Shown here: positions 33,565 to 44,681 of the stretch, one piece after another
How positions within the stretch are numbered: the stretch's first letter is position 1
Layout: every line of letters starts with the position of its first letter
Source of the DNA: Anodontia alba
Lineage: Eukaryota; Mollusca; Bivalvia; Lucinida; Lucinidae
Direction: 5' to 3'
NCBI GenBank assembly: GCA_964016985.1
Contig: OZ024829.1
Span: 70,103,267-70,167,266, forward strand
Length of the DNA stretch: 64,000 nucleotides
Notes under the pieces: model-generated
Told to the model about the DNA's origin: nothing
Database searches by the model: none
The model's input: the letters and a program-made list of their open reading frames with translations, nothing else
Program-made: the position numbers and the translations under genes

Positions 33565-34122
33565 TGTTATATATAGGGTGTTTAATTATCTTAAGCATCA
33601 TGTTAATTATGTTTCCATAAATGGCTTTATTTACTACGTTTCCAAAAATAACTTTCTCGAACAATAACATGTTGTTTATGTCCTTGAGTCTGGACTGGGT
33701 TATTTTTGGCATGTCATAGAAAATTTAGAACTTTCTTGACTGAACCTGGAAAATAAAGGGATGCTTGTAGTAAATTCTTTTTCTAGATTGTTCTTTGATA
33801 TTATATAAGGAGAAAAGATTTTCATAGGACATCGAAATACTTTATACTGGAATACTTTAGTGTTTTATTCATTCTGGACTTAAATTCTGAATTTAGGAAC
33901 TTTAAATTGTGGGATCAGAAACTGTTATTCAAAGGATTTGTTTTATAAATTCTTGTGGAATATTTTTAAGGGACTTTGTGACATAACCTTGAAAGGTACT
34001 GTTTACTTACATTATTTTGTTTTGAATCTTGTCTTATTTTTTGTGAATAAATATTGTTAATAATTTAAAGTTTGTTCCTGGTTTCACTATCATTTCTTTC
34101 TCGTTACGCCTGGCTCGTAAAA
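33565..34122 (+). repeat. 5' LTR with TATA box and AATAAA
   Basis: Starts TGTTATATATAGGGTGTT and ends CTCGTAAAA, where the sister LTRs end CTCGTAACA. A TATATAA box is at 33802-33808 and a polyadenylation signal AATAAA at 34046-34051, so promoter and 3'-processing signals are in the expected order. Length 558 bp; the solo copy is 574 bp. Confidence 0.85.
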
Positions 34123-34127
34123 GAAAT

Positions 34128-34145
34128 TGGGGGCTCGTCCGGGAT
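34128..34145 (+). promoter_or_regulatory. Primer-binding site, proline-tRNA type
   Basis: TGGGGGCTCGTCCGGGAT starts 5 bases after the LTR end. This 18-mer is the sequence complementary to the 3' end of tRNA-Pro used by murine-leukaemia-type gammaretroviruses (established knowledge). Reverse transcription of this family would therefore be primed by tRNA-Pro. Confidence 0.85.
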
Positions 34146-34531
34146 CGAACATTTTCTTGAGCTTGTTTTACAAGCTTGTTTTACAAGCTTAAAAAAAATA
34201 TTTGTTTGTTATAAAACAAGTACTGACATTTTCAGAAATTTCAGTAAATATAAAAATATTTATTTGGTAAAAAAAAACAAAAAACAAAAAAAAAAAAAAA
34301 AAAAAAAAAAAAACAAGCATTGACTTTCAAAAAATTTAAGTAAATAATAACAATAATAATAATAATAAAAAAAGCAAGTATTGACTTTTGAAAATTTTAG
34401 ATAAATAAACTCTGATTTATAAATTTATTTGATAAAACCAGCAAAAAGCAATCATGTCATTTGATCTTCAAGTTTTCATAGCTGGCGCAGGAGTTCGCAG
34501 GAGCTGTTAAATTTGGCCAAAAAAGTCAGAT

Positions 34532-35070
34532 TTGTTGGATATTGCTGCTCATTATGAACTGACTACCGTCAACAAGTCCATGTTAAAACAGGAAATAAAA
34601 AATATTTTGGTCCAATTTTTGGTTTATAAGGAAGTTCTTGATTCCTCTGCTTTGTCTCTTGTTCTTGTAACACAGACAGGTTTGCAAATGCGAGAGCTGG
34701 AAATTCAGAAGCAAATTGAGCTTGAAAAATTAAGATTAGAGCAGGAAAAACTTAAAATGCAAATGGAAGAAAGACGGAAAGAACAAGAAAGACAAATGCA
34801 GATAGAAAGGGAAAAAATAAAATTTGATACCGCAACCTTTAGACTTTGGCATTCATTTTGATGCCACTAAACACATCAGATTAGTTCCTTCATTTCAAGA
34901 AAAAGAAGTTAAGTATTTTCTTCATTTCGAAAAAGTAGCAGAAAACTTAAAATGGCCAAAAGAGCATTGGACCTTGCTCTTGCAAAGTGTTATAATTGGG
35001 AAGGCTCGAGAAATTTATACTCAGCTGACTGACTCCAGTTATGATACTGTAAAGGAATTAATTCTTAAGA
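34532..35070 (+). pseudogene. Gag-like remnant: coiled coil plus capsid-type region
   Basis: 34532-34861 encodes about 110 codons: an N-terminal region ('LLDIAAHYELTTVNKSMLKQ') followed by a strongly charged Glu/Lys/Arg/Gln stretch (about residues 53-98) that should form a coiled coil. A shifted frame from 34824 reads 'FDATKHIRLVPSFQEKEV' and 'HFEKVAENLKWPKEHWTLLL', then 'GKAREIYTQL' and 'YDTVKELILK'. This resembles the SCAN-like/capsid region of gypsy gag proteins. The frame is then joined directly to a protease-end-like segment ('VGIRPSLPFK', about 35090), so the nucleocapsid and most of the protease are deleted. Confidence 0.65.
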
Positions 35071-35299
35071 GGAGTTCAAAAGGTTTAGTGGCTGTCGGTA
35101 TTCGACCTTCTTTACCTTTTAAAAGGTGTTCACTTACTGTTAGGCAATGACTTAGCAGGAGGTAAACCCACTTTTGACTAACATTACGGCCTACACTGTA
35201 GATAAAAAATTAGTGATGTAAATTACATTGTTAACACTCTTGGGAAACAAAAGCAGTTATGTCATGTTAACATGCTTAAACAATACATAGATAGAGATA

Positions 35300-36283
35300 G
35301 CTCTTCTGTTACACCAATAAGTGTTGTTAGTTCAGTCCCTCAGGAACAGTGAAATGAATTCTGAAGACATGAACTTCACCAAATCTGATCCTGCTTCTTC
35401 AGAACTCCAGAATTCTGACATTCTAAAGCTTGACCAGAAACTTTCACACTTAGATCAAGTCCAAAGAAAGGAACTGAAACAGTTAATTCGTGCAGGGACT
35501 GACAAAATTTATCATGATGTGAATGTTGAGAATTCACAACCTGTCAAACAACATCCATATAGAATGAACCCAACAAAACAAAAAATATCTTAAGGAGGAA
35601 ATTCAGTATTTGCTGTACAATGATTTCATTGAACCAAGCCAAAGTGGAATGGAGTTCACCTTGCATTCTTGTGCCAAAACCTAATGGAACATACCGGATG
35701 TGCACCGATTACAGGAAGGTCAATAATTTGAGTAAAATAGACACTGTTCCCATCCCAAAAATGGATGACTATTGACAAAATTGGAAATTCGAAATATATA
35801 ACTAAATTTGGTCTTCTGAAAGGATTTTGGCAAATTCCTCTCACAGAAAGAGCCAATTTGTTACTCCTGATGATCACTATAAAGTAATGCCTTTCGGAAT
35901 GAAAAACTCTCCAGCAACATTTCAACGCTCAATCAACACCATAATAGCTAGAATCGAGCATTGCGAGGCTTACATCGATGATGCCATTATATAAAATGAT
36001 GAGTGGTCACCATCTGGGGACTATCAAAGCATTCTTTGATAAACTAAGTGAAGCAAAACTGACAATAAATCTTGTTAAAAGTGAATTCTGTCATGCAACT
36101 TTAACATTTCTAATGCAAGTTAAACCTATAGAAGATAAAGTTGAAGCTATTTCAAATTTTCCAGTGCCCACATGCAAAAGACAACTGATGAGGTTTCTTG
36201 GTATGGCTGGTTATTACAGAAAATTCTGTAATAATTTTTCTGTCATTGCTGAGCCACTGACTAATTTACTTAGTAAAAGATAA
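35300..36283 (+). pseudogene. Gypsy-type reverse transcriptase remnant
   Basis: Frames in order: a pre-RT linker (35321-35593, 'LDQVQRKELKQLI', 'DVNVENSQPVKQHPYRMNP'), 'SPCILVPKPNGTYRMCTDYR' (about 35660-35715, finger region), 'GFWQIPL' (about 35825), 'KVMPFGMKNSPATF' (about 35880-35920) and an intact catalytic box 'YIDD' (35971-35982). The thumb/connection region follows (35978-36283, 'LVKSEFCHATLTFL', 'RQLMRFLGMAGYYRKF', 'FSVIAEPLTNLL') up to a stop. At least three frameshifts or stops break it. RNase H should follow; instead the 3' LTR begins about 12 bp downstream. Confidence 0.8.
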
Positions 36284-36295
36284 ATCTTTCTTTTC

Positions 36296-36835
36296 CTTGA
36301 ATTATTTTAAACATCATGTTTACTGTGTTTCCAAAAATAACTTTCTGGAACAACATGTTTACAATAACATGTTGTTTATGTTCTTGATTCTAGACTGGGT
36401 TGTTTTTGGCATGTCATCGAATATTTAGAAGTTTCTTGACTGAACCTAGAAAACAAGAGATGTCTGTAGTATATTCTTTTTCTAGAACGTTCTTTGATAT
36501 AAGGAGGAATGATTTTCATATAGGCATCTTTGTATACTTTCACTGGAATTTTTTCTATACTGGATTACTTTAATATTTTATTTATTCTGGACTTATATTC
36601 TGAATTCATGAACTTAAAATTGTGGGATCAGAAACTGTTATTCAAAGGATTTGTTTTATAAATTCTTGTGGAATATTTTTGAGGGTTTTATGACTAAACT
36701 TGAAAGGTATTGTTTACTTACATTCTTTCGTTTTGAAACTTTTCTAATTTTTTTTGTGAATAAATATTGTTAATAATTTAAAGCTTATTGCTGGTTTCAC
36801 TTTCATTTCTTTCTCGTTACGCTCGGCTCGTAACA
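36296..36835 (+). repeat. 3' LTR, 5'-truncated
   Basis: 'ttgaattattttaaacatcatgtttac' to 'ctcggctcgtaaca' matches the LTRs at 33565 and 43725. It lacks the first ~25 bp and a 27-bp segment around 'ataaatagctttatttactatgtttcc'. AATAAA is present near 36762. Confidence 0.85.
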
Positions 36836-36841
36836 TAATAT

Positions 36842-37228
36842 GGGTTTCAATTTAAGTGTAGTTTGCTCTTTTTATTATGGACCTTATAATAAACGGGGTC
36901 ACCTACTTCAAATTGTATGTCCTTGGCCTTTCTGTCTGCATATTTCGCCTGTCTTTTCCTAGCGCGTTTAAGATGTTTGTGCACTAGAACAAAGGACTTA
37001 TGCTGTTGTTCGAGCGCGATTTTTATGTAAGCCTTCCCCTGTATACTTCCTTCTCGGTTTCAAGATGTTATCATCTCGGTTATAAAGAAGAAAGGAAGGA
37101 GAGAATTTTGAGGACGTACTAACAGCAGCAAGAGCTTGATTCAGATATAAATCCCAGGTATTGACATGATCTTTTAACATGACATGAAACAGGCTTCTTG
37201 AATTATGAGCCTGGCTTAATGGTGACAA
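36842..37228 (-). pseudogene. Integrase fragment (part 1) of the older gypsy element
   Basis: The minus strand reads 'LKDHVNTWDLYLNQALAAV' (one residue short of the usual break), 'SSKFSPSFLLYNRD', 'DNILKPRRKYTGE', then in shifted frames a region like 'LVHKHLKRARKRQAKYADRK' and 'DIQFEVGD' (about 36880-36990). This is the end of the integrase catalytic core and the start of its C-terminal DNA-binding region. The HHCC zinc domain and the first catalytic Asp residues are missing: upstream of 37228 the sequence changes to a plus-strand RT segment. The integrase continues at 33564 after the nested LTR element. Confidence 0.7.
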
Positions 37229-37249
37229 GTTCGGTTGCCAAGATGACTG

Positions 37250-38600
37250 GAAATAGGTTTATTCCAGTTTTGCTTGTGAATAATACAAACAAAACTTATA
37301 CGGTTAAAAAGGGATGCCCTCTAGCAAAAATTGAATAAGTTCAAGGTAAGGAAATAATGTCGGTCAGTGAATGTACAAATACTTCAAACACGTGTCAGAC
37401 GCACGAAACCTTTGAATGCGTTGATGTACCAGATAAACATAGACAGGAAATGTTTGACCTTCTCAAGGCCAACGCTGATTTATTTGCGCAGAAAGATTCG
37501 GAACTGAGTCATACCGTATTGTTAAGATGAAAATAAACACATGAGATAATCCACCTATCAAATTAAGACCTAATCGTACCCCATTAAATAACAGAAAGGT
37601 GATTGATGATGCCATTGATGAAATGTTTAATGCGAAAATTATACAAAGGTCAAAATCCCCTTGGAGTTTTCCGGTCGTCATTGTTGATAAAAAGGATGGG
37701 TCAAAACGGTTTTGTGTAGACTTTACTTTCGGGCGTTGAACAAAATCTAATTCTTATCCATTACCAGTAATTGATGATATTTTAGCACTTTTGGGGCTAG
37801 CAAAATATTTTACATCTTTATATCTAAAAAGTGGATATTGGCAAGTGCTTATGGATAATAATGAATTTGCATGTCATCGGGGTCTATTCCAATTCAATGT
37901 TATGCCTTTTGGTTTGACCACTGCACCAGCTGTTTTTCTTGATAAATTTACAGTAGCATATTTGGCTGACATAATATATTCTGCCACGCTAAAAGAACAT
38001 TTGGCTCAAATCCAAAAAGTTTTTGATAGACTCAGAGAACATAGTTTGCGACTAAACTCAAGAAATGTAGATTTTTGAAGCCAGAGACAAATTATTTGTG
38101 ATTTGTTATCAATGAAAATGGCGTAATGCCAGAAGCTAGAAAAGTAAAATGTAATTAAGGCATTAGCTCCTCCTATTTGCGTACGTGAAGTAAGAAGTCT
38201 AGTGGGATGTGTTCCTATTATCGTAGGTTCATTCCTCATTTTTCAAACATAGCTGAACCAATAATAGCCCTGACCCGAAAATACGCAAAATTTAAGTGGG
38301 ATGATAAATGCCAGAAGGCTTTCGAAACTTTGAAAGAAAAGTTGGCAGGTTTCCCAGTGTTAGGTTACCCTGACCCAAACAAGATGTATTTTCTTTATAC
38401 AGACGCAAGTCAAGATTGTATTGGTGCTTGTCTGACTCAACCCGGTGACGACGACAATAGCACTGATCCTTGCGTAAGAAATGAGAAACCTATTTCGCAT
38501 AAGCTATCGAATACACAGACTAGGTGGTCCACAATAGAGTAGGAAGCTTTCACTATCCATTTCGCGTTGCAGAAATTAGATCATTATCTGGCCTAATCCA
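37250..38600 (+). pseudogene. Gypsy-type protease end, RT and RNase H (plus strand)
   Basis: Frames in order: 'MTGNRFIPVLLVNNTNKTYT' (protease C-terminal side, about 37240-37300), 'HRQEMFDLLKANADLFAQKD' (about 37440), 'SPWSFPVVIVDKKDGSKRFC' (about 37655-37715), 'GYWQVLM', 'FNVMPFGLTTAPAVF' (about 37895-37935) and a damaged catalytic box 'YLAD' in place of Y-L-D-D (about 37959-37970). 'VGMCSYYRRFIPHFSNIAEP' (38200-38260) and the RNase H start 'FLYTDASQDCIGACL' (about 38395-38435) follow, ending 'LQKLDHYL' near 38597. It is oriented opposite to the adjoining integrase and env. Stops and frameshifts are frequent. Loss of one catalytic Asp alone would abolish polymerase activity. Confidence 0.8.
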
Positions 38601-38885
38601 AAAAAAATAAAAAAAATGGATTGTAAAGACAAAAACACGAACATGGCAATCAACTTATTTTATTAGTCAGAATCATGAGAATTGGGTTATTACAAAATCA
38701 AACTATAAAAATATGAAACAACTAATGCACCGATTATTTGAAACTTCCGGTCGTACGGGATATATTTTCAAATGCAAAGCCCTGGTAAATGCCCTGCACT
38801 GCGGAAAAAAAATATGGTAAAATCTCTGCTAAAAGTAATAAAGAACAACAAATAAACTTAGTCATTTGGATAAACTTTTTAACCC
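38601..38885. other. Spacer, no gene seen
   Basis: An A-rich stretch (38598-38620) and AT-rich sequence lie between RNase H and the minisatellite. Confidence 0.5.
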
Positions 38886-40635
38886 GTCCCTTGGGAGCTC
38901 TATAGTCCGCTCCACTACAGAACCAGCACAAGTCCTCCATATATTCTACATTCCACTACAGACCCAGTACAGTCCTCCGTACACTCCGCAGTCTACCACA
39001 GACACGGCACCAGTCCTCCTAATACTTTACACTCCACTATAGTCAAGGTATCAGTCCTCCGTATAACCTACAATACCCAGCACCAGACTTACGTATGCTC
39101 ACCAGTCCAGTACAGACCCAGTACCAGTCCCTCGTAAACTCTACAGTCTTCTACAGACCCAGTACCAGTCCTAAGTGAAATCCACAATCTCCTACAGACC
39201 CAGAACCAGTTCTGCGTATACTAAAGAGTTATCTAAAGACTTAGTACCAATCCTGCTAGTAAGTACCAGTCCTCCATACACTCTACAGTCCACGATAGGC
39301 ACAGAACCAGTCCTCCGTATACTGTCCACTACAGACCAAGTTCTAGTCCTCCGTATACTCAACAGTAAACAGTACCAGCCCTCTGTATAGTCGAGAATCC
39401 ACTACAGGCCCAGTACCAGTCCTCCGTATACTGTACAGTCCACTACAGACCAGTACCAGTCCCCCATATACTCTACAGTCCACCACAGACACAGTACCAG
39501 TCTTCCGTGTAGCCCTCTGTATAGTCGACAATCCACTACAGGCCCAGTACCAGTCCTCTGTATACTGTACAGTCCACTACAGACCCAGTACCAGTCCCCC
39601 ATATACTCTACAGTCAACTACAGACCCAGTACCAGTACTCTACAATCTTCTAGAGACCCGGTACCAGTCCTCCGTATACTCAGCAGTCCACTACAGACCA
39701 AATCTTAGTCCTCCATAAACGCTACAGTCCTTTACAGACTCAGTTTACTCCGTATAATGTACAGTCCACACAATACACGTCCTACCTATACTCTGCAGTC
39801 CAACACAGATCCAGTACCTCCTTAGCTGTCCACTAAGACCCAATACCAGTCTCCCATACACTCTACAGATCTAGTACCAGTCCACCATACACTCTAAAGT
39901 CCACGATAGGCACAGTACCAGTCTTCCGTGTACTTTACAACCCATTAGAAACCCAATACCAGTCCTCCGTACACTCTAAAGTACACTACAGAACCAGTTC
40001 CAGTCCTCCGTATACTCTACAGTCCACTACAGACCAAGTTACAGTCCTCCCTATAATCTACAGTCCACTTCACTCAGTATCAGCCCACTGTATACTCTGC
40101 AGTCCACCTTAGACACAGTACCAGCCCTCCATATAATCTACAGTCCAGATACAGTCCTCCCTATAATCTACAGTCCGTTTCAGACCCAATACCTGTCCTC
40201 CGTGTATTCTACAGTCGATTACAGACCAAGTGTTAGTCCTCCGTATAATCCCTAGTCCACTGAAGACCCAGCAGCAGTCCTCAGTAACAATACCTCCACA
40301 TACTCACAGTCCACTACAGACACAATACCTTCACATACTCACAGTCCTTCATATACTTTTCTCTACAGACCTAGATAAGTCTTCTCTGTAATCTACGGAC
40401 CACTACAGACCAGGTGCCAGTCTTCCGTATATTCCACAGTCCACTACAGAACCAGTACCAGTCCTCCATATACTGTACAGTCCAATACAGACCAAGTACC
40501 AGTCCACCGTATACGCTGCATTCCAGTACAGATCCAGTACAAGTCCTCATCATACTCTGCAGTCCATTATAGACTCCGTACCTTCCTCTGTATACTCTAC
40601 AGTCCATTACAGATACAGTACCAGTCCTTATTACA
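38886..40635 (-). repeat. 41-bp minisatellite, inverted arm
   Basis: Units of 'cagtccactacagacccagtaccagtcctccgtatactcta' repeat for 1.75 kb. This is the reverse complement of the unit in the 40660-43724 arm ('tgtagggtatcagtaggactggtactggggcagtagtggac'). Units vary by substitutions and small indels. Long open frames through the array reflect its periodicity and are not genes. Confidence 0.92.
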
Positions 40636-40659
40636 TTCAATCATTAAGACTAGTATTAT

Positions 40660-43600
40660 GGCAGTAGCGGACTGTATCTGATCAGTAGTACTGGTACAGA
40701 GGCTGTAGTGAATTGTATCAGAAGGACTGGTACTAGGGCTGTAGCGTATCAACAAAGTTGTAACTTGGCCTGTATCGTTTCAGTTGGACTGATGCTGGGG
40801 CAGTGATGGACAAGTATCGTATCATAGGGTTGGCAATGGGACAGCAGTCGATTGTAAGGTATCCGCAGCACTGGTACTGGGACAATATATGACTGTAGGT
40901 TATCAGTAGGACTGGTGTTGGAGCAGAAGTGTACTGTAGCACATCAGTAGGACTGGTAGGGGGGCAGTGGTGGACTGTATCATATCAGAAGGGTTGGTAT
41001 TGAGACAGAAGTGGACTGTGCCGTATCAGTAGGATTAGTATTGGGGCAGTTGTGTAACTGCAGAGTACCAGTAGGACTGGTAGTGGGGCAGTTGTGTACT
41101 GTAGCATATAGCAGTAGTACTGGTACTGGGGCAGTAGTGGACTGTCGTAATCAATAGATCTGGTACTGAGACAGTGGTGAACTGCAGGGTATCAGAAGCA
41201 CAGGTACACGGGCACCAGTGTCGTATCAATAGGTCTGGTACTGAAACAGTGGCGGACTGTTGAGTATTAGAATGACTGATACTGGGGCAGTATTGGACGT
41301 ATCGATAGGCTGGTACTAAGACAGTGGTATCAGTAGGACAGATATTGGGGCACTAACTGAATGTGAGGCATCAATAGAACTGGTACCCGGGCATAAGTGG
41401 ACTGTAGAGTATTAGTAGAACTTGTACTGGACTGTAGGATATCAGCAGGACTGGTACTGGGACAAGAGTAGACTATAGGTTATCAGTAGAATTGGTACTG
41501 GAACCGTAGTGGACATCACACCAGAAGGGTTGGTACTATGTCATAGCAGTAAGACTGATACTGAGGCAGTAGCTGACTGTAGGGTATCAGTACAGCTCAT
41601 ACTGAGGCAGTAGTGGACTGTGACGTGTCAATATGAATGGTACTGGCGCAGCAGTAGATTGTAGGGGGTGAGTGGGATTGGTACTGGGGCAGAAGTGGAC
41701 TGTAGGGTATCAACAGGACTGGTTTTGGTGCAGAGATGGACTGTAGGGTATCAGTAGAACTGGTACTGGGGCAGTAGTGGACTGTGTAGTATCAATAGGA
41801 GAGGTACTGGGGCAGTAGTGGACTGAAAGGTATTTGTCAGACTGGAATTGGGTCAGTAGGGGACAGCGACGTATCATTAGGACATGTACTGGGGCAGTAG
41901 AATATTGTAGTGTATTAGTAGAACAGGTACTGGGGATGTAGTGTATTTTGTGGTATTAAAACGACTGGTATTGAGACAGTAGTGGACCGTCGGGTATGAG
42001 TAGGACTGGTACTGGGCCAGCAGTGGACTGTGACATATCGAATAAGTAAGATTGGTACTGGAACAGGAGTGTACTGTGTCGTATCAATAGGACTGGTGCT
42101 GTGGTAGTAGTGGACTACAGGATATCAGTAGGACTGGTATTGTGGTAGTAGCGGCCTGTATCGTATCAGTAGGACTGATCCATGGCAATGGTAGAATGTT
42201 TCATATCAGTAGGACTAGTACTAGGCCACTAGTGGACTGTGTGAACCAGTATCAGTAGAACTGGTACTGGAGCATTGGTGGACTGTATCTTATCAGTAAG
42301 ACTGAGACAGTAGTGGAATCTGTAGTATCAGGAGGACTGGTCCATGGCAGTGTAAGACTGTATCATATCAGTAGGACTAGTACTGGGACAGCAGTGGACT
42401 GTGTTGTATCAGCAGAAGTGGAACTGGAGCGTTGGTGGAATGTATCATATTAGTAAGATTGGTACTGGGACAGTAGTGGACTGTGTAGTATCAGGAGGAC
42501 TGGTAATGGGATAGTAGTATACTGTGTGGTATAAATAGGACTGGTACTGGGACAATAATATACTGTATCGTATATGAAGGACTGGTACTGGGGCAGTAGA
42601 GTACTGTATCGTATCAAAAGGATTTGTACTGGGGCAGTTGTTGACTGCAAAGTATCAGTAGGACTAGTACAGGGACAGGGGTAGACTGTAGGGTATCAGT
42701 AGGACTGGTACTGCTGCAGTAGTGGACTATAGGGTATCAGTAGAACTCGTACTGGGGCAGAAGTTGACTGTGTTGTATCAGTAGGGTTGGTACTGGGACA
42801 ACTGCGGACTGTGTAGTAGAAGTAGGACTGGTACTAGGGCAGTAGTAGACCGAGTATATCAAAAGGACTAGTACTGGGACAGTAGTCATATCAGTAGGAG
42901 TGGAAATTGGACAATTGTGGTCTCTAGGGTATCAGAACAACTCGTACTGGAGCAGTAGTGGAATGTGTTTGATTAATAGGTCTGGAAATGGGACAGTAGG
43001 GTATCAGTAGGACTGGTGCAGGAGCAGTAGTGGACTGTAGAGTATCAATAGGATTGGTCTGGTTCTCAGGCAGAGGTGGACTGTAGGGTATCAGTAGGAC
43101 TGGTACTGGGGCAGAAGTGGACTGTGTCGTATCCATAGCACTAATACTGGGGCAGAATTGGACTGAAGGATATCAGTCAGACTGGTAATGGACTGCGATG
43201 TGTCAAAAAGACTAGTACTGGGCCAGTAGTGTACTGTTGTGTATAAGTAGGACTGGTGCTTGTGCAGTAGTGTACTGTGTCGTATTAATAAGACTGGTAC
43301 TGGGCCAGTAGTGTACTGTTGTGTATAAGTAGGACTGGTGCTTGTGCAGTAGTGTACTGTGTCGTATTAATAAGACTGGTACTTGGCCAGCAGTGGACTG
43401 TGACGTATAATTAGGGCTGACAGTGCTGCGGAAGTGTACTGTAGCTTATTAGAAGGATTGGTACTGGGGCTGTGTCATATGAATTGGACTATTACTGGGT
43501 CAGTAGTGCACTGTAGGGTATCAGTAGGACTGGTACTGGTGGATTTTGACGTTTAATAAGATTAGTACTTGGGCAGTGTCATATCAATAGGACTTGTACT

Positions 43601-43724
43601 GGGGCAGTAGTAGATTGTAGGGTATCAACAGGACTAGAATTGGGGCAGTAGTGGACTGTTGAATATCACTAGGACTGGAATCAGTAAGGTATCAGTAGGT
43701 CTGATATAGGGTAGCAGTGGACAT
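40660..43724 (+). repeat. 41-bp minisatellite, forward arm
   Basis: About 75 units by length. A clean example from 42688 measures 41 bp from one 'cagtagga/gaact' to the next. A higher-order duplication is visible at 43215-43380 ('gtgtataagtaggactggtgcttgtgcagtagtgtactgtgtcg' appears twice, about 99 bp apart). Confidence 0.92.
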
Positions 43725-44298
43725 TGTTATATAACAGGGTGTTCGATTGTTTTAAACAACATGTTTACTATGTTTCCATAAATAGCTTTATTTACTATGT
43801 TTCCAAAAATAACTTTCTAGAACAACATGTTTACAATAACATGATGTTTACGTCCTTGATTCTGGACTGAGTTCTTTTTGGAATGTCATGGAAGATTTAG
43901 AAGTTTCTTGATTGGAACTGGAAAATAAGAGCTGCTTGTAGTAAATTCTTTTTCTAGAACCTTCTTTGATATTATATAAGGAGAACAGATTTTCATCTGG
44001 GCATCTTTGTATACTTTCACTGGAAATTATTCTATACTATTTTATTCATTCTGGACTTTCTGAATTCAGGAACAATTTAAATTGTGGGATCAGAAACTGA
44101 TATTCAAAGGATTTGTTTTATAAATTCTTGTGGATTATTTTTGAGGGACTTTGTGACATAAACTTGAAAGGTACTGTTCACTTACATTCTTTTGTTTGAA
44201 TCTTATCTTATTTTTTTTGTGAATAAATATTGTTAATAATTTAAAGCTTGTTGCTGGTTTCACTTTCATTTCTTTCTCGTTACGCCTGGCTCGTAACA
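43725..44298 (+). mobile_element. Solo LTR of the 33565-36835 family
   Basis: 574 bp from TGTTATATAACAGGGTGTTC to CTCGTAACA, matching both LTRs of the element 7 kb to the left. ACAT precedes (43721-43724) and follows (44299-44302), a candidate 4-bp target duplication. AATAAA is at 44222-44227. No internal sequence is attached, so it arose by LTR-LTR recombination. It interrupts the minisatellite, which resumes at about 44325. Confidence 0.9.
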
Positions 44299-44324
44299 AC
44301 ATCAATATTTTATCAATATGTCTT

Positions 44325-44640
44325 TGTATTGGTATCATATCAGCAGGTTTCGTACTGGCTCAGAAGTGGGCTGTCATATCAATAGGACTGGTGCTGGGCA
44401 GTGGTAGACTGCATCATATCAGTAGGACTAGTACCGCGACAGAAGTTGACTGTGTCATATCATTAGGACTGGTACTAGGGCATTGGTGGACTGTATCATA
44501 TCGGGACTTGGACAGTAGTGGACTGTGTTGTATCAGTAGGACTGGCAATGTGACAGTAGTGTACATCAATAGAACTAGTACATGGACATGGTTGAGTGTG
44601 TGGTATCGATAGGACTCGTACTGTGTCGGTATTTTTAGAA
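44325..44640 (+). repeat. 41-bp minisatellite, continuation after solo LTR
   Basis: About eight units in the same orientation as 40660-43724 ('gtatcatatcagcaggtttcgtactggctcagaagtgggctg'). Confidence 0.9.
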
Positions 44641-44681
44641 ACAATTGTCTAGAATTGTTTATAGATATAAATATATATCAC

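Larger units (their letters stand above)
33565..36835 (+). mobile_element. Internally deleted LTR retrotransposon (gypsy type)
   Basis: Two LTRs (33565-34122 and about 36296-36835) flank 2.2 kb. TAATAT directly precedes the 5' LTR (33559-33564) and directly follows the 3' LTR (36836-36841), a candidate target duplication. Inside lie a proline-tRNA-type primer site, a gag-like region, a short protease-end remnant and an RT. RNase H and integrase are missing and the 3' LTR has lost about its first 25 bp. It is inserted in the minus-strand integrase of the older env-bearing element, and its removal brings that frame's two halves together. Confidence 0.85.

Noticed and set aside
38886..43136. Long open frames inside the 41-bp minisatellite
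   Set aside because: They follow the repeat period on both strands with no recognised domain and are broken by unit indels.
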